A stretch of 64,000 bases of DNA from Dirofilaria immitis (lineage: Eukaryota; Nematoda; Chromadorea; Rhabditida; Onchocercidae), in NCBI GenBank assembly GCA_024305405.1, contig JAKNDB010000087.1, forward strand, positions 8,000,501 to 8,064,500. The letters run 5' to 3'. A program made the position numbers and the translations under genes. Shown here piece by piece: positions 1 to 13,035 of this stretch (the stretch's first letter is position 1; each line of letters begins with the position of its first letter). The notes under the pieces are model-generated. The model made no database searches and had not been told where the DNA came from. It was given only the letters and a program-made list of their open reading frames with translations.

Positions 1-2409
1 AATGATGTTGAAATTATGAAAAAAAATTTTTAAATCAAAATTGGGTACAAAAAATTTTTCCATAACATATGGCATTTGACATTCTCAATTTTTGAAAAAA
101 AAAACATTATTATTTATGAAGAATTTATGCTCTAAAAATATCATCAATAAATATTAATAGTAAAGTGGTTTATCAACATATTAACAGGATATTTTCAATA
201 AATTATAAACGTTTATTTTATGGAATTAAAATTACTCGGGACGAAAAAAGTTTGCAAATATATTTCACATTTTTCGGTTTTCCGTTTTTTCTATCAGAAA
301 TGAAATTTCAGTTTTAAAGAATGAAAAACTCTAATAGACAAGATGAAATTGCGTGATTATCAGGTAGTCTACTTGCACATTCCTTTTAATATTATTGAGG
401 AATGAAGTTTGAAAAAACTAATCTATTCTATATATTTGCAAATCCATTGTGAAGGTGGATTATGTAAATGAATTTGGAAATTTTTTGCATAAATCTTACG
501 ATATAATAATAAACTTGCATTCCGTGATACAGTAAAGTTTTATAAATGAATACTAATTAAGAGCATTGTATTCTATGATATAATAAAATTTTACAAATAA
601 AACAAGAGATGAGTCTTACGGTAATCAGTAGGTAGTATTGTATTTTACGATAAAGCGAAATTTACAAATGAATTTTACGGCAGTTAATAGCGAACGTTCT
701 ATTGAATAATATAGAAAAACTTAGGGATGAATTGTTTTATTGAATAACAAAATACAGTTTCCTAGAAAACATCAAATATTAATGAAATAGTAAAACTGCT
801 TAGATTTTACAGATTAATAGATAACGATTGATTGGACGATTTTTACTTTTTCTATTTTTTCTTATCTTTTATGGAATTTGAATAGTCCATATATAAATAT
901 AGATTCAATGATAGATAAGGTTGATCTAGGCGTTGCACTTTTAGTCCGTCGTAGGCAAAACGAGTTTTATCCTATATCCACTCTTCGTTAATCTCTTCGT
1001 TAATCCTTGGTAATATTCGTACAATTTCAAGACCGCGAAGTAATGATAATTTTTGATGAATAAATGATTAAAATCCTTTTACCGAAGGTTCACCCTTTTC
1101 ATTTTCTCTTTAAACATTTCTTATCATGTATCAACTGATATTGGCCTCTTAAATCAGTTTTTATTTTACAATAAAATTATAATTTATTGAATATTGAAAA
1201 TTCAAAAATTTTGATAGATTCCTAAAAATTTTCAATTTTCTCCGTCATTTTGGATCAAATTTGGATGACAGTTGAAGTACCAATATATTAATAATACTAA
1301 AACAAAAAATAAGCTTATTTTTCCAAAAAATTATGAATTTCCTACACAATTAACATTAGTTAATTTAATTAATCGATCACAAGCAGTAGATTAATATAAA
1401 TGATTTGAAGAAATAAAATTCTTTGAAAAAGGAATCAAAGAATAGTTAAAGTATTATTATTTGAATAACTAAAGTATCATGCTGTACCTATTTTCATGAT
1501 CTGAATAGCCTAGATGATAGCTATTACAAAAATAATATTATAACAGAGAATGTGATAAAACTTTTAATTAATGCTAATTCTAATTAATAATTACAGATGA
1601 TATAATTGATAACATAAAGTAATATTCATAAATTAAGGTGATATAGAATATTATTTATTGAACATTATTTAATAGTTTATAAATCAATTATTCATCTCAT
1701 TTTAATTATTAGTATTTTATAAAACAAACAGAATGAAAAGAGAAACTAAATAATTGACGCAAACATTTTAATGATAAAATAAACTTTTATTGATATTTCG
1801 CTTATTAGTAACTTGATACATCTAAAAGAGTATAAGAGGAATGCTAGAAAAGATGGATGAGAATGTCCGAGATAGAAAGAAGAAGAAGCTAGAAGTTGAA
1901 CAGGTGTTCACAATATTGCTATGCCTCATCTGAATTCATTCAATTTATAACCCCAAAATGATGATAATGATAATTCAAGTTGATAAAAACTTCAAATACT
2001 AAATGAAATAAGCTAAAATTAAAATAATAAACAGTTTGTTGTAAGAATAAGTTTGAAATTAATTATGAAAAGAATCTGAGAAAAAAAAGATAAAGAAATT
2101 GCAGCATATAGTCAATAAAGGAATATATTCTATCCAATAATACAAGCTTAAATTTGTGCAATAATTTAGGAATTATAAGAATTTAATATTCTTCTCAAAA
2201 TTTGTGAAATTTTAGTCAAATAATCGGACAATTAATTTAACTACCAAATTAAATAATTTTTATTTCGAATTTCTAATAAAAATTTCAAAAAGTATAATTT
2301 CACTAAATCTATTATTCACTAAAAATTTTATAAATAAAAATTCTTATAATTCATTAAACTAATACGAAGAAAGCTGATTATCAAAATGGCCATTAATGTT
2401 GCTTTAATA

Positions 2410-2459
2410 ACAACAACAACAACACCAACAACAACAATAATAATAATAATATCAACAAC
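2410..2459. repeat. CAA/AAT trinucleotide microsatellite
   Basis: Interrupted runs of CAA followed by AAT repeats. They give a Thr/Ile-rich start to a long plus-strand frame (2386-2814). That frame has no other coding character and is best treated as a by-product of the microsatellite. Confidence 0.8.
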
Positions 2460-4710
2460 TATAAGTTATTGTATAAAAGAAAATTACTATCTTTTATTCA
2501 ACATGAGACAAATCTTTTGCTATGATTTTCATTATAAAATATATAATAATTTCGCGCATAATTCATCGATCAAAAAGGAGGAAGATGTGGAAAATATTAT
2601 TATTTTCTACGTAATAGTTAAAAAAAGGCTGCGTTACTTTAAATTAAATTTTATGAAACGTTACCAAATTATTATCACTCCCTTGCTTTTTTTTTTATTT
2701 TTTTGGAAATATTCAAAGAGACTGTTTGAAAACAGTAGTATATATGATGGATTTAAAATAATGTTATACAATATTGTAGGTAAATATTATCAATCAAAAA
2801 TTTTCCGCTATTAAATTGCTGTTTAATAATACCAAGAAAAATTAAATTACTGAACTATATCTTTAGATAATTTCAAAATTTATCTATCGTTACATCTATT
2901 ATTAATCATTCAACGATATTTAAATATATTTTAAGATCAAAATCTAACGAGAAAACTGAAACTCGTATAAGATAGTACTTAATTAAGAAAACAAATTTCG
3001 TTTCATTATTCCAGTATTATCTAAATTTGATAGGATAAAACAGGGTTGATTGATTAAACAACATATATATATATCATTTCGTCATTTTTATGCTTTAAAT
3101 ATATTTATGATTCCAGCAGTCTCATATGTTATACATATAATATTTACCATTGTTTAATTTTTTTTTGTTTATTTAAATAATGATGCGATTAAATTAACAG
3201 AAACAAAATTATTATTGCATAAATTTAAAAAAAAAAAAGCGAATAAAATTTCAAAGATGAGAAGGGAAAAAAAGGTAGAGAAATGAATGGTAAATTTCAA
3301 AAATATGAAGAGGAAAAGAAAACAAAATAACGAAAATAAAGGAAGGAAAAGAAATGAAGAAACAAAAGCAACTTCATTAAAATACGTTAAAATAGAATTA
3401 ATGGATAGGAAAGTTTAGGGAAGGAAAAATTTTAATCAAAGTTTACTTTGAACTTCAAGCATTCATAAAAAAACATATTTATGCTCCATGTCATGTGAAA
3501 ATTAATTAGTAATAAATTCAGAAATTGTAAAGGAATAAATATGAAGGATAACTCAATAATCGTTCCAAATGATCATAATTTAAATTCTATTCAATAATAA
3601 TAATAAGATAATATCATATAATATTATACTAATAATATGCTCAATTTAATCTTAATTTTTCAAATTTTTAAAAATTCCCTTATAAAGCATAAGCATAATG
3701 TTTGCTTTTTCTTTCAGTTACAATCAATTTTATGCCTAATTTCATAAAATACACTTTTTTTTCTTTAAATGTCCGTACAAATAAGTGTATTCAAATAAGA
3801 ACCCAAATAACACTATTCACAATCTTCGATTTTTTTTTTTTAAATCATAGGATTATTAAAAAAAAAAAGAACGAGAAAGAAACAACAGATTGGAAAGATA
3901 GAGAAAGGTATAAAGCTTGAATTTATGGAGAAAAAATTTGAAAAGAACGAAAAAACTTGAGATAGCATATGTAATCAAATATTGCTGGACAAACAATGAA
4001 TAAGTGTTGTAAAATAAATCGTAACAACAATTTATCCAATGAAAAGGACAAAAATTTATTGGGAAAAAAATGTTTAAAAATAATTTTTAATAATTTGCAT
4101 ATAATATATGTTTTGGCAAACAAACTAATGAATAACATTTTATCATATGACATTTCAAAAATGACCTTTTTCGCTTTTTCTTTCCTCTTTTTGTTCACAT
4201 ATTTATTTATTTTTCATATGTTTATTGAACAGAATATTATTTTAGAATCAGTAGAGAGAAAGAACGAAAAGAAAAATAGCTGGCGGAATGAACGTGACTG
4301 CTATACCGGAAAACCGTAACATGGGAAATTTATAATATTAAGTGATCAAGAAATTTTTGTAGACAATTGCAGGAATAACTATTAAATTTATAATATAATA
4401 AAATATTATTAATCATATAGAATATCACATTATTTTGAAGTGCATCATTTGCTACAACAGTTTTCGTCTTTTCTTTTCTTTTTAAAAATCCTAGATCATG
4501 TATTTTTATTTTTGGCAAAATTAATACAAATTAATCGCTAAGTTATTTATTTGCTTGATAATAAAATAATATTGTTCAATAAACTAAATTAATGCTAAAT
4601 AATCAAAATTTAATAATTATAATATTAATTTATCTTTTAATTTGCATTTATAAAAAGAAAAATTTTCTAAAAAATTTCACAGACCGATCAATAAAAAATT
4701 TTTGAAATAG

Positions 4711-4770
4711 AAATATATATATATATGGCAATTTAATAATACGTAATATATATATATATATATATATTAT
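4711..4770. repeat. AT dinucleotide microsatellite (two blocks)
   Basis: Two (AT)n/(TA)n runs separated by about 20 bases, each next to a similar segment (CAATTTAATAATACGTAAT / GTAATTTAATAATGTATAAT). The likely cause is a local duplication plus slippage. Confidence 0.75.
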
Positions 4771-5382
4771 TAAACATATTAATATGGTAATTTAATAATG
4801 TATAATAGAAATATGATATGACAAAAATAATAACAATAATAGTCATAATAAATGTATGTGGAAAATGTAGTAAAGGCATGAAAATATATGAGCAATCTTT
4901 CCTCTAATCGAAATATTCTTAATTTAGATATGTTGATTTTAAGTTTGCCTATCTAAGATATCATAACTGCCCATCCGTCACTATCCGTCATTATTTGAAT
5001 TTGTCAACTTGATAATGAATGATTGCAGCAACTACACTTATAATAAATATTTTAAAAGCAATAATCGATTGAAAATTTGTATTGAACAAATGTAAAACGA
5101 AAAATTGACAAATTTATTTCGTTTTTTAAAATTCTTTTATTCTTTTCATCTTAAATGGTTGAATAATTTAGAAACTAAATTCATATTTAGTCTTTCGTCA
5201 TCGTTTTTTTGAGAAAAACGGCAGAAAGAAGATGGGTTAATCAAATATTTTGTTGCTTAAAAATGAATAAAATATAATATTTTCTAATATTGTCGTTCTC
5301 TTTCCATATTTATATCAAAATGAGGAATATGAATAGTGACAGATAACGGAAGAAATGGATGTAATAGGAAAGGAAGTAAACT

Positions 5383-5547
5383 ATGCTTAAAAAATGCTCA
5401 ATTTTAAATTTACTCATTCGGAAAACTTGCTCTGAGCTTAATCATCTAGCAGTTTTCCGTGCTTCAACAAGACGAATTTCATCGGTTGAAATTATTCATG
5501 CAATTTTGCATAAGCTGTCAACTTCATATCTTTTTCCAAATGATTAA
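5383..5547 (+). CDS. Short ORF of 54 codons, doubtful
   Basis: An ATG-to-TAA frame with a more balanced amino-acid content than its surroundings: it starts MLKKCSILNLLIRK and ends STSYLFPND, and includes Cys, Ser, Arg and His. There is no signal peptide, no domain I recognise, and no clear splice site at either end. A chance frame is quite possible at this base composition; it is listed because it is the best frame in the first 7 kb. Confidence 0.12.
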   Translation: MLKKCSILNLLIRKTCSELNHLAVFRASTRRISSVEIIHAILHKLSTSYLFPND

Positions 5548-7798
5548 TGACAATTCCAACGGATGATGATTAAATGCGGCAATTTATACAGAAGATTTTG
5601 TTTACTACAATGACATGATATGATTAATGTTACAGAATATACTAAAATAATATATTATATTTGCTGTCAAATTATTATTGCTTCATAATGATTACGATGA
5701 CAATAAGGATAATGGTGATATAATAGTGATATCATTTATAATATCCGTATAAGTCTGTTGAAATTCCTTTAAATGCTAGCTAAGCTCAATATATTAATCC
5801 TATCAGCAAAAACATGAACGATGATGTTGATGATGATAATGATAGGACGGACAATGACGACAATAATAATATTTTATTTCTGAAGAAAATGAAGACATAT
5901 TCTTTCCTAATATTTTCTACTTCCCAAAATCAACATCAATTAACCAACAACGTTCATAAACACAATCAATTATTATAGCAATGAAATATTTTGTTTTGCT
6001 AATTGATCTGTTTCTAAACTTTTCAATTTTTTAATAAAATTTTACAAAAAATTCTCCGAGAAATTATATTCCTAAACGAATAAAATTTCTAAAATTATCT
6101 AAATTTAACCTCATTTTATTCATCTTTTTCGATGATACAGGATAGAATTCTTGATTCAGTTTTTCGAGAATTTTATTTTTTACAAATTACTATGAACATT
6201 ACAAAAAAATTAAATTACTTTCTATATGGGTAGGACTAATTGCATTTATCACTTATATATTTGTTATAATTTTTATCAGTTATTATAAATATTTAAAAAC
6301 ATGTCAATAATTTTTTCTTTTCTAAGCTATAAATTATGTCCAATTTGAAAAAAAAAAAAGAAAAATAATTAAAGAAGAAATTTCGCTGCTTTTATTCATT
6401 TCCAAATACTATTTTTACATCAAAATCATAAAAAAGTTTAGTTGAAATTTCCAATATATTTGGATTGAAGAAAAATCATTGATTTTAATAATCGCTCCTT
6501 TTTCAAGGACAAATTAATTAATAATCAATTATTTTTAGCATTCCATTAATTGCAAATATGTGTGTTTCTAATTATAAATGTTAAATATTAATCATAACGT
6601 TGTTTAATAATGAAGCAATGCTATCAAATTACTATTTAAAAAGTTTTAGTGATAGTACGATCAGTTGAATGAGTCATCTTTCTTTATTCTCTCTTCAACA
6701 TTTAAAGTTGAAAGTATTCTTCCTTTGCTAACGTTTATTTTAACTTTTACTTTATATACCTATCTTGACGTACTAGAATGATCATAAATTAAGTAAATAT
6801 GTAAGACAAAATACAAATCGAATTATTTGTTAAAATTTCTACAATACAGAATAAAGAAACAATACTACGCAAATCCAATCTGGCTCTTCCTAAGTCATAT
6901 CTATTTCACCTTTTCATCATTTTTTCTATTCTTGGATCAATGTTACTTTCATATATTTGTTCTATCACTTTATTATATTTTAAACTGCTCGAAATTAGGA
7001 ATGAAATTCTCTCAACTTCCAAATCATATCTTTATCAAACTTCAACTGATATGTTAATCAAAATTTGATCTTTTTTTTCAAAACAATAATATAGATGTTC
7101 AAATATGGTAGCCGAAAAACCAAAAATTATCAATCAAAAATAATTAAATTGTGTTTGAAGTTATTTTGGAGAAACAAAAGAAAGAAGAAGAGGATACAAT
7201 AAGATAAATTGGTGAAATTATTAACAGTACAAGAATAATAATCATTAATATTAAAAATTGTCGACAATAAGTAAAAATTATAATGACTAGATTACTCCAT
7301 CTTTAAGTAATCTTATTATTGGTATGGCACGAAAATAAAATACTATGAGATTAATTATAATGATACGATCATTTAACTATAACATCATAAGTTTAGTATT
7401 ACACTTATATTTTTGATATATCTCAATAATCTAATAAGTAATAATACAACAAGAAAAAAAAATGAATGAAAAAAGAGTGGTATTAGCTGATCTTAATCTA
7501 TCGATTAATAATAAAATTCTATTTCTTTTTTTTTTAGCTAATAATGGAGAAAAGATTTAAGAAAACCAATTCTTCATTAAATATTATTAATAAATAGGAA
7601 CTGAAAGTAATTGGTTTTTTCTTTTATCAATGATCGATATAATAAATAATCAAATAGAATTACTATTAATATAGCTCATATTAATGGAAGATGTTCTAAT
7701 TTTCCATCTTCCAATCAAAATTATCATTCTTTTTTTGAGTCGATATAGCTGATAACTAACATAAAGTACAGAATATTCGTATTATTTAATTAATTTAC

Positions 7799-7938
7799 CT
7801 GTTAAATCTTGAAGCGTTTAAATGATGAAAGAAATCTTTGGCTGTTTTACGATGAAAATGGTTGATAGGTCGACGAAACATTATAACGGTAGCTGAAGTA
7901 GTCGTAGTATTAGCTAATCGAGAATGAGAATTTTCCAT
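7799..7938 (-). CDS. Candidate first coding exon, starts MENSHSRLAN
   Basis: A minus-strand exon of 46 codons plus two bases. It begins with ATG at 7938-7936, with an in-frame TAA four codons upstream, and ends AACAG|GTAAAT, a good 5' splice site. The translation (MENSHSRLANTTTT..., then FRRPINHFHRKTAKD..., ending NASRFN) has Arg, His, Pro and Phe in proportions unlike the AT-rich background, and the patch has visibly higher G+C. The family is not recognised. The exon ends in phase 2, so the next exon must begin with one base of a split codon; I did not find that exon below this position, and it may lie outside the window. See the exon candidates at 9465 and 20519, same strand and same end phase. 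Confidence 0.45.
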
Positions 7939-9464
7939 TGTTGGATGCAATTATCGTATTTGTATTTGCAACAAGCTCTGTTCTTTTATCGATGCTTTAA
8001 TCGAAAATCATCCCAAAGTAAAAAATTTCCAATAATAACATATAAGATGACAGAGTGATGTTTTCGATAGTTCTAAAATATTTCAAAACTTTTTTAAATT
8101 TTCGCACTGAGTTCATAACTTATATAATGAAAAAAAAGCGAAACCAATTATTAAGTTTAAATTAATAGATTAATTAATAGAAGTGAAAAAGGATGAAGAA
8201 TTCTCGACTGAAATAATTGAGAAATTTGGGGAAGGAAAATACGAAGTATCGTCAGTAAAATCTATAAACAAAAAAGAAAATTTTTTTTGCTTCCTTTCAA
8301 ATGATGCTTTCTGAAGGAAAAAGAAGAACGAAAAATAATAGCATGTAAAGGAGAGAGAGAAGGATTTGATTAAAATTAGCTTAGATGATTATAAGAAGAA
8401 AATAATCGAACAGAGGGAATGAAAAATAATAATGAGATTTAGCATGTCAAGAGAAAAAGTCGGAAAAGGAAAAAGTTATGTTACAATTTAAAAAAAAAAG
8501 TCGAAGATGGAATTTTCTTGCTTTTAACCATTTTCAAACTATTTTTACATTAAAATTACAAGGAAATTAATCGAGATTTCCCGTTTATCTGAATTAAAAA
8601 ATACCTAAAAATAATCCAAAAAAATCAATAATTCGAAGAATTCTTCTTTTTGGAAAGAAATTGGAAATTAATTTATTTCAATTCTTCGTTAATTTATTGA
8701 TTATTTCATTATTTCCGATGATCAATGTTCAACTATTCATTTTCATCTAAAATTAAAATTTTATAATCTTTTCTTTGCTAAATTTTCAGATAATTTTATA
8801 TTTTTATGCTTTCTACGAGTGTAAAAGATTTAATTTTCTAACAAATCTGAATGAAGTCACATAATACGTAAAATCATACAAGTCACGTAAACTATCTGTT
8901 ATGACGTGGGTTTCGACGCAACTAAGATAAACAGATTAATATTCGTTAAAGTGAATTCATCAAATTAGGATTATTAATTATGGGAACATTTCTTATAATT
9001 TAAAAAAATAAAAATCATTCTTTCATCTTAGATTTTTTGTTACAAAAAAAAAAAAAATGAAAAACAATATAAATCTATAGATATTGTCAGTTGTTTAATG
9101 ATAATTTCTTTTGATTAGAAATATATTTAATTCTTCTAAAATTATAAATTTAAGAAAAAAGAATGGTATATAGTTAACTTCGTTAGTTTAAAGAATTGAA
9201 TTTTAGAAAAAGATTATGCATTGAATTAAAATAATAAGCAGCATTGAAATTTTTTTCATTCTTAAAATATCTGAACACGAAATATTATTTTTCCTAAAGA
9301 AATCAAAGAAAATTTAATATTTTTTTAAATCATCTTATATGTAAACAAGCATAGAAATAAGAACCTTTTGTGACCTTGTCTCAGCAATCAAGCGATTAGT
9401 TTAAACTATTAGACGGTAATTGAAATATCAAATGGACCAGTTATATTTATTTGGCGATTGTTAC

Positions 9465-9556
9465 CTCTCAAAATCATTTAGCGCTTTCCTCAATCGATAA
9501 CAGGTCGAGGTCGGACAAAATTGGATAATCGAAATTGATGGGAAAACTTCCAACAT
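9465..9556 (-). CDS. Candidate first coding exon, starts MLEVFPSIS
   Basis: A minus-strand frame of 30 codons plus two bases: ATG at 9556-9554, ending GAGAG|GTAACA. The translation carries Cys, Pro and Arg (IIQFCPTSTCYRLRKALN), which is uncommon in random AT-rich sequence. It ends in phase 2, as do the exons at 7799-7938 and 20519-20619. No recognised domain. It may be an alternative first exon of the same transcription unit or a chance frame with a good donor. Confidence 0.28.
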
Positions 9557-10317
9557 TAAAAGAATTTTGAAGAAATTTTAACTTGGGAAAGAAATGCCTC
9601 TCAATAATGGAGCTTTCTGCTTTAATTTAAAATGTGGAAGTTTTAAGTGAAATTTAGTAAAAAAAAAAGCATATAATATTTTATGATATATAAAAAGTTT
9701 GTTGTAAAATTGAATTATTTAACGAATGAAGGAAATAATGAAAAAATGCAAGGAAAGGTAATAAGACAGTAAGACGTGGTGGTGATAATTATAAAGGCAA
9801 TAATTAATAACAATTGTAATAATGATAACGATAATGAAAGTGGAAGATTCGAAGCAATTTTTATTTAAAATATGCTGGAAATTATCAATGAAAATTTATT
9901 ATGGAACTATGAAGAATTTTTTGTGCTTAGTAAAAGAAATTTTAATGATGATAAACTAAAAATTAAAATAATTACGCGAAAATACGTAAAAAATTTTGAG
10001 TAAATAGAACTATTTGAAAGTATGGATGAGAAAGACTTCAAGAACGAAGAAAGAAGAGAAATCAAGATTTTGAAATCAAACCTTGAAAAAATGAAACAGT
10101 GATTTTGCATTAACATTTATGCATGGCATACAATATAAATATATTCCACACCTGTCAAGAAATTCAATTCCTATTTGACAATATAATTTGAAATGATAAA
10201 GGCTATCCTAACCTATTATTTTCATTATTCTGTTCCTCTTTTCATTCGCATTCATTATCATCTCGGTTTTTCTTTACATGTTTATTTCTACTGTTGTTCC
10301 GAAAAATCAAGCCTGTA

Positions 10318-10378
10318 TGACGAATGATGACGGATGACAAGTGACAGATGACGGATGGCAGACGACAAATGACGAATA
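10318..10378. repeat. Degenerate TGACGRATGAC minisatellite
   Basis: A run of about 60 bases made of imperfect TGACGAATGA, TGACGGATGACAAG and TGACAGATGACGG units. It looks like a decayed short tandem repeat; no coding sense is apparent. Confidence 0.6.
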
Positions 10379-11627
10379 GGGAGTAAGGAAAGGGAAAAAA
10401 GATGCCCTTGAATTTATAAAATTAAAGCTGTTGTGCTTAAAAACTATTCCTTATTTTTATTTCTCTTTTTTTCGTTTTATTTTTTTCTCAAACAAAGAAA
10501 TGAAATAAACCTTAAAGTTTTTTTGTTTTTCTATTGCTTTGGGAAAAAGGAAAATTAGCTCCAATCGTTCATTTATTCGTTAAATAATTCCGAAGCTTTC
10601 ATTAAGATACAAATATTTTCTTTGATATAATCTTTTCTTACATCAAAAAAACTAAAAGACGAATTTTTTCATTCAATTTTTCACATTATATTAAATTTAT
10701 TATATGATTAATTATATTCGTTAATTGAAGACGAAATGGTTAAATTTCATTTTATTTTTCTTTAAATAAATAGCAAAGTATAATTACAATTACGATAGAT
10801 ATAGTAATGAAAGAAAATTGGAAATGGGTGAAGTTTTTATGTCAGAAATTATCGCCAATTTTAGATCTTTCATAACTTTTAAAAGGCTATTAATTATTTA
10901 TGTAACTATTATCAATTTTTTTTTTAGAAATTATTTAGAAATGAAAGTTATTTGAAAATTTTCCGAAATTATTTTCTTCATTATCCTTATGCTAACAAAT
11001 AAAAAAATAGACGTGAAATGTAAAATTAAATTTGAATTTCATAGACATACACTAAAAAGTGAAATGTAGAAAACAATTTTAACAGCCATTTTCGTACGTC
11101 TAATTTTGTTATTATTACAATAAGATATAAAGCGTTTTTTTTTCGCATTACTGTTTCGTTCTTTGATATATCGAATATTAAGAAATCGATGATGCATTAA
11201 GATTAGATTTAGATTTATTTGTTATTATCTATCATATTATCTAAGCTCATTCATATATATACTTAAGTTATTATAGAATATAAATATAAGATTGAAATGA
11301 ATGGAAAGAAAAATAAGAATAAGATGAAATGGGCAAAATATCTTAATTTTTGAAATAAAAAAAAGAAAAACGAAACAAAAATTTTGTTAATAAATGAAGA
11401 GAAAATAGGAAAAAATGGCATTACTTAATTTTAATCAATACAATTCAATATATGTGTTCATTAATTTAAGTATATTTATTAATGATATCGAATAAGTGAG
11501 AAATTGATGAAAGTATTGTTATTTCATTGATGAGATGGTATTTGGAAATAAATACAAAAATCTCCTACTTATACTTTACTTCTTATGGGCTCTTTATAGA
11601 GTCAAATTGAGTCGAGCTTCTTTTCCG

Positions 11628-11657
11628 GCTATGTTTGTAAGCGCTATGTTTGTAAGC
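11628..11657. repeat. Perfect 15-base tandem pair
   Basis: GCTATGTTTGTAAGC occurs twice head to tail without mismatch. It sits in a patch with a little more G+C than its surroundings. Confidence 0.8.
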
Positions 11658-12942
11658 CTGTTGCATATGACAAAGTTATATCCCTACGCACACAATTATT
11701 AAATTGAATTTAATATAATTACCAACTTGATAATAAGGTTTCGTTATATGTGACAAATTTATATTCTTATCCACATAATTATTAAATTTAATTTAATATA
11801 CATTTATTTATTTGAAGCTATTTATAAATGAAATGTTTATTATATATAACAAAGTCATACAAATGCACATGAAACTATTAAATTTCTTTCGCCAGTTTTA
11901 TCATCTATTTCAATTTCAATTTATTTGTTAAAATGATTGACGTAAGTCATAAATTAATTTTCCTTTTCGCCTTCGCTTGCACCAAACAAAAAAATAAAAA
12001 ACTTAATTTTTCAATGAAAAGAAAAAATTAATTATATTTTTCTATTATACAAATAAAACTCAAATGATAAGGAAAAACTTATTTAATATATAATTTTCCC
12101 TTATTTTTTCTCAACGTTAACAAAAATAAATAAATAAGATAAAAAAATGGAAGAAGGAAGAAGAAATAATATTCTAAAATAAATAAAAGCATAGTACTAA
12201 ATAAGTATTAGAATTGGGGAAAAAACGAGATAAAGTAAGTGTATTTTACGAATTGTAAAATAGTGCGGAAATTTCATATTTTTCTTGAGAAAAATTTTTA
12301 ATTACTTTCAAGCATTTATATTCATTTCATCAAAAAATTATTATCATTTCTAAATCTTTTTCCATTTTTACTTTTTCTTTTTCTTCTTATTTCTGATTTT
12401 TTCCTACCAATTTTTTTATTAAGTTATTTATTTCATGCAATGACAAAGAAATTACTAGCGGAAGTGATTTTTCTTCCTTTTAAATTTGATAAAATTAATA
12501 AGACTAAAAAGTCGATTTAAGATGTTTTTACTATAAGATATGAATGACAATGATTCAAGAGATGAACTATAATTGTTAGAAAACTTTGATTTCAAATTTC
12601 AAACCCAGATTTAGACTTCAGATGTGATAATTTGATAATAAGACAAATATACCAGAAAATATTTAAATAGATTGAATATAATTTCAAGATTCGTGTTAAG
12701 TTCTACGAAATGTCAAATTTTGCATCAGTAAAAAAATAATTGTTTAAAATTACGAAAAATTCATCAAAAAATAATATTTGAAAAATTTAGCTTCAATAGA
12801 CATTATCTTAAAAAGGTAAAAATATTAGAAAATATTGTGGAAAAAAATGAGAAAGCAAATTTAGCTTTCTTAGTTTCTTATCGAGAAATCATAAGATAAA
12901 TTCTTGAGAAAATATTTTAAGAAAGAGAGGAAAAAGAAAAAT

Positions 12943-13035
12943 AAAAAAACGTTTAATAGATATTATTGAATAATCGCATTTCATTTAAAAAAACGTTTAA
13001 TAGATATTATTGAATAGATACGTTAATCGCATTTC
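12943..13035. repeat. Tandem duplication of about 42 bases
   Basis: A unit starting AAAAACGTTTAATAGATATT and ending TCGCATTTCA is present twice. The second copy carries an extra 9-10 bases (AGATACGTTA) before its end. A simple recent duplication in non-coding DNA. Confidence 0.7.

Larger units (their letters stand above)
1..7798. other. Gene-poor AT-rich stretch
   Basis: I see no well supported gene here. The few long frames are low in complexity (Lys, Asn, Ile, Phe, Tyr), as expected of AT-rich DNA. Two things stand out slightly and are listed separately: a CAA/AAT microsatellite and a 54-codon frame near 5.4 kb. A frame at 3711-3920 (+) lies directly behind a good CTTTCAG 3' splice site, but it runs into poly-T and poly-A and ends without a recognisable domain. 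A patch at about 920-1040 has higher G+C and short open frames on both strands, with a duplicated TCTTCGTTAATC; I could not assign it. Confidence 0.6.

Noticed and set aside
2386..2814. 142-codon plus-strand frame, the longest in the window
   Set aside because: It begins in a CAA/AAT microsatellite and continues with Ile/Lys/Tyr/Phe-rich sequence typical of AT-rich DNA. No domain and no splice context.
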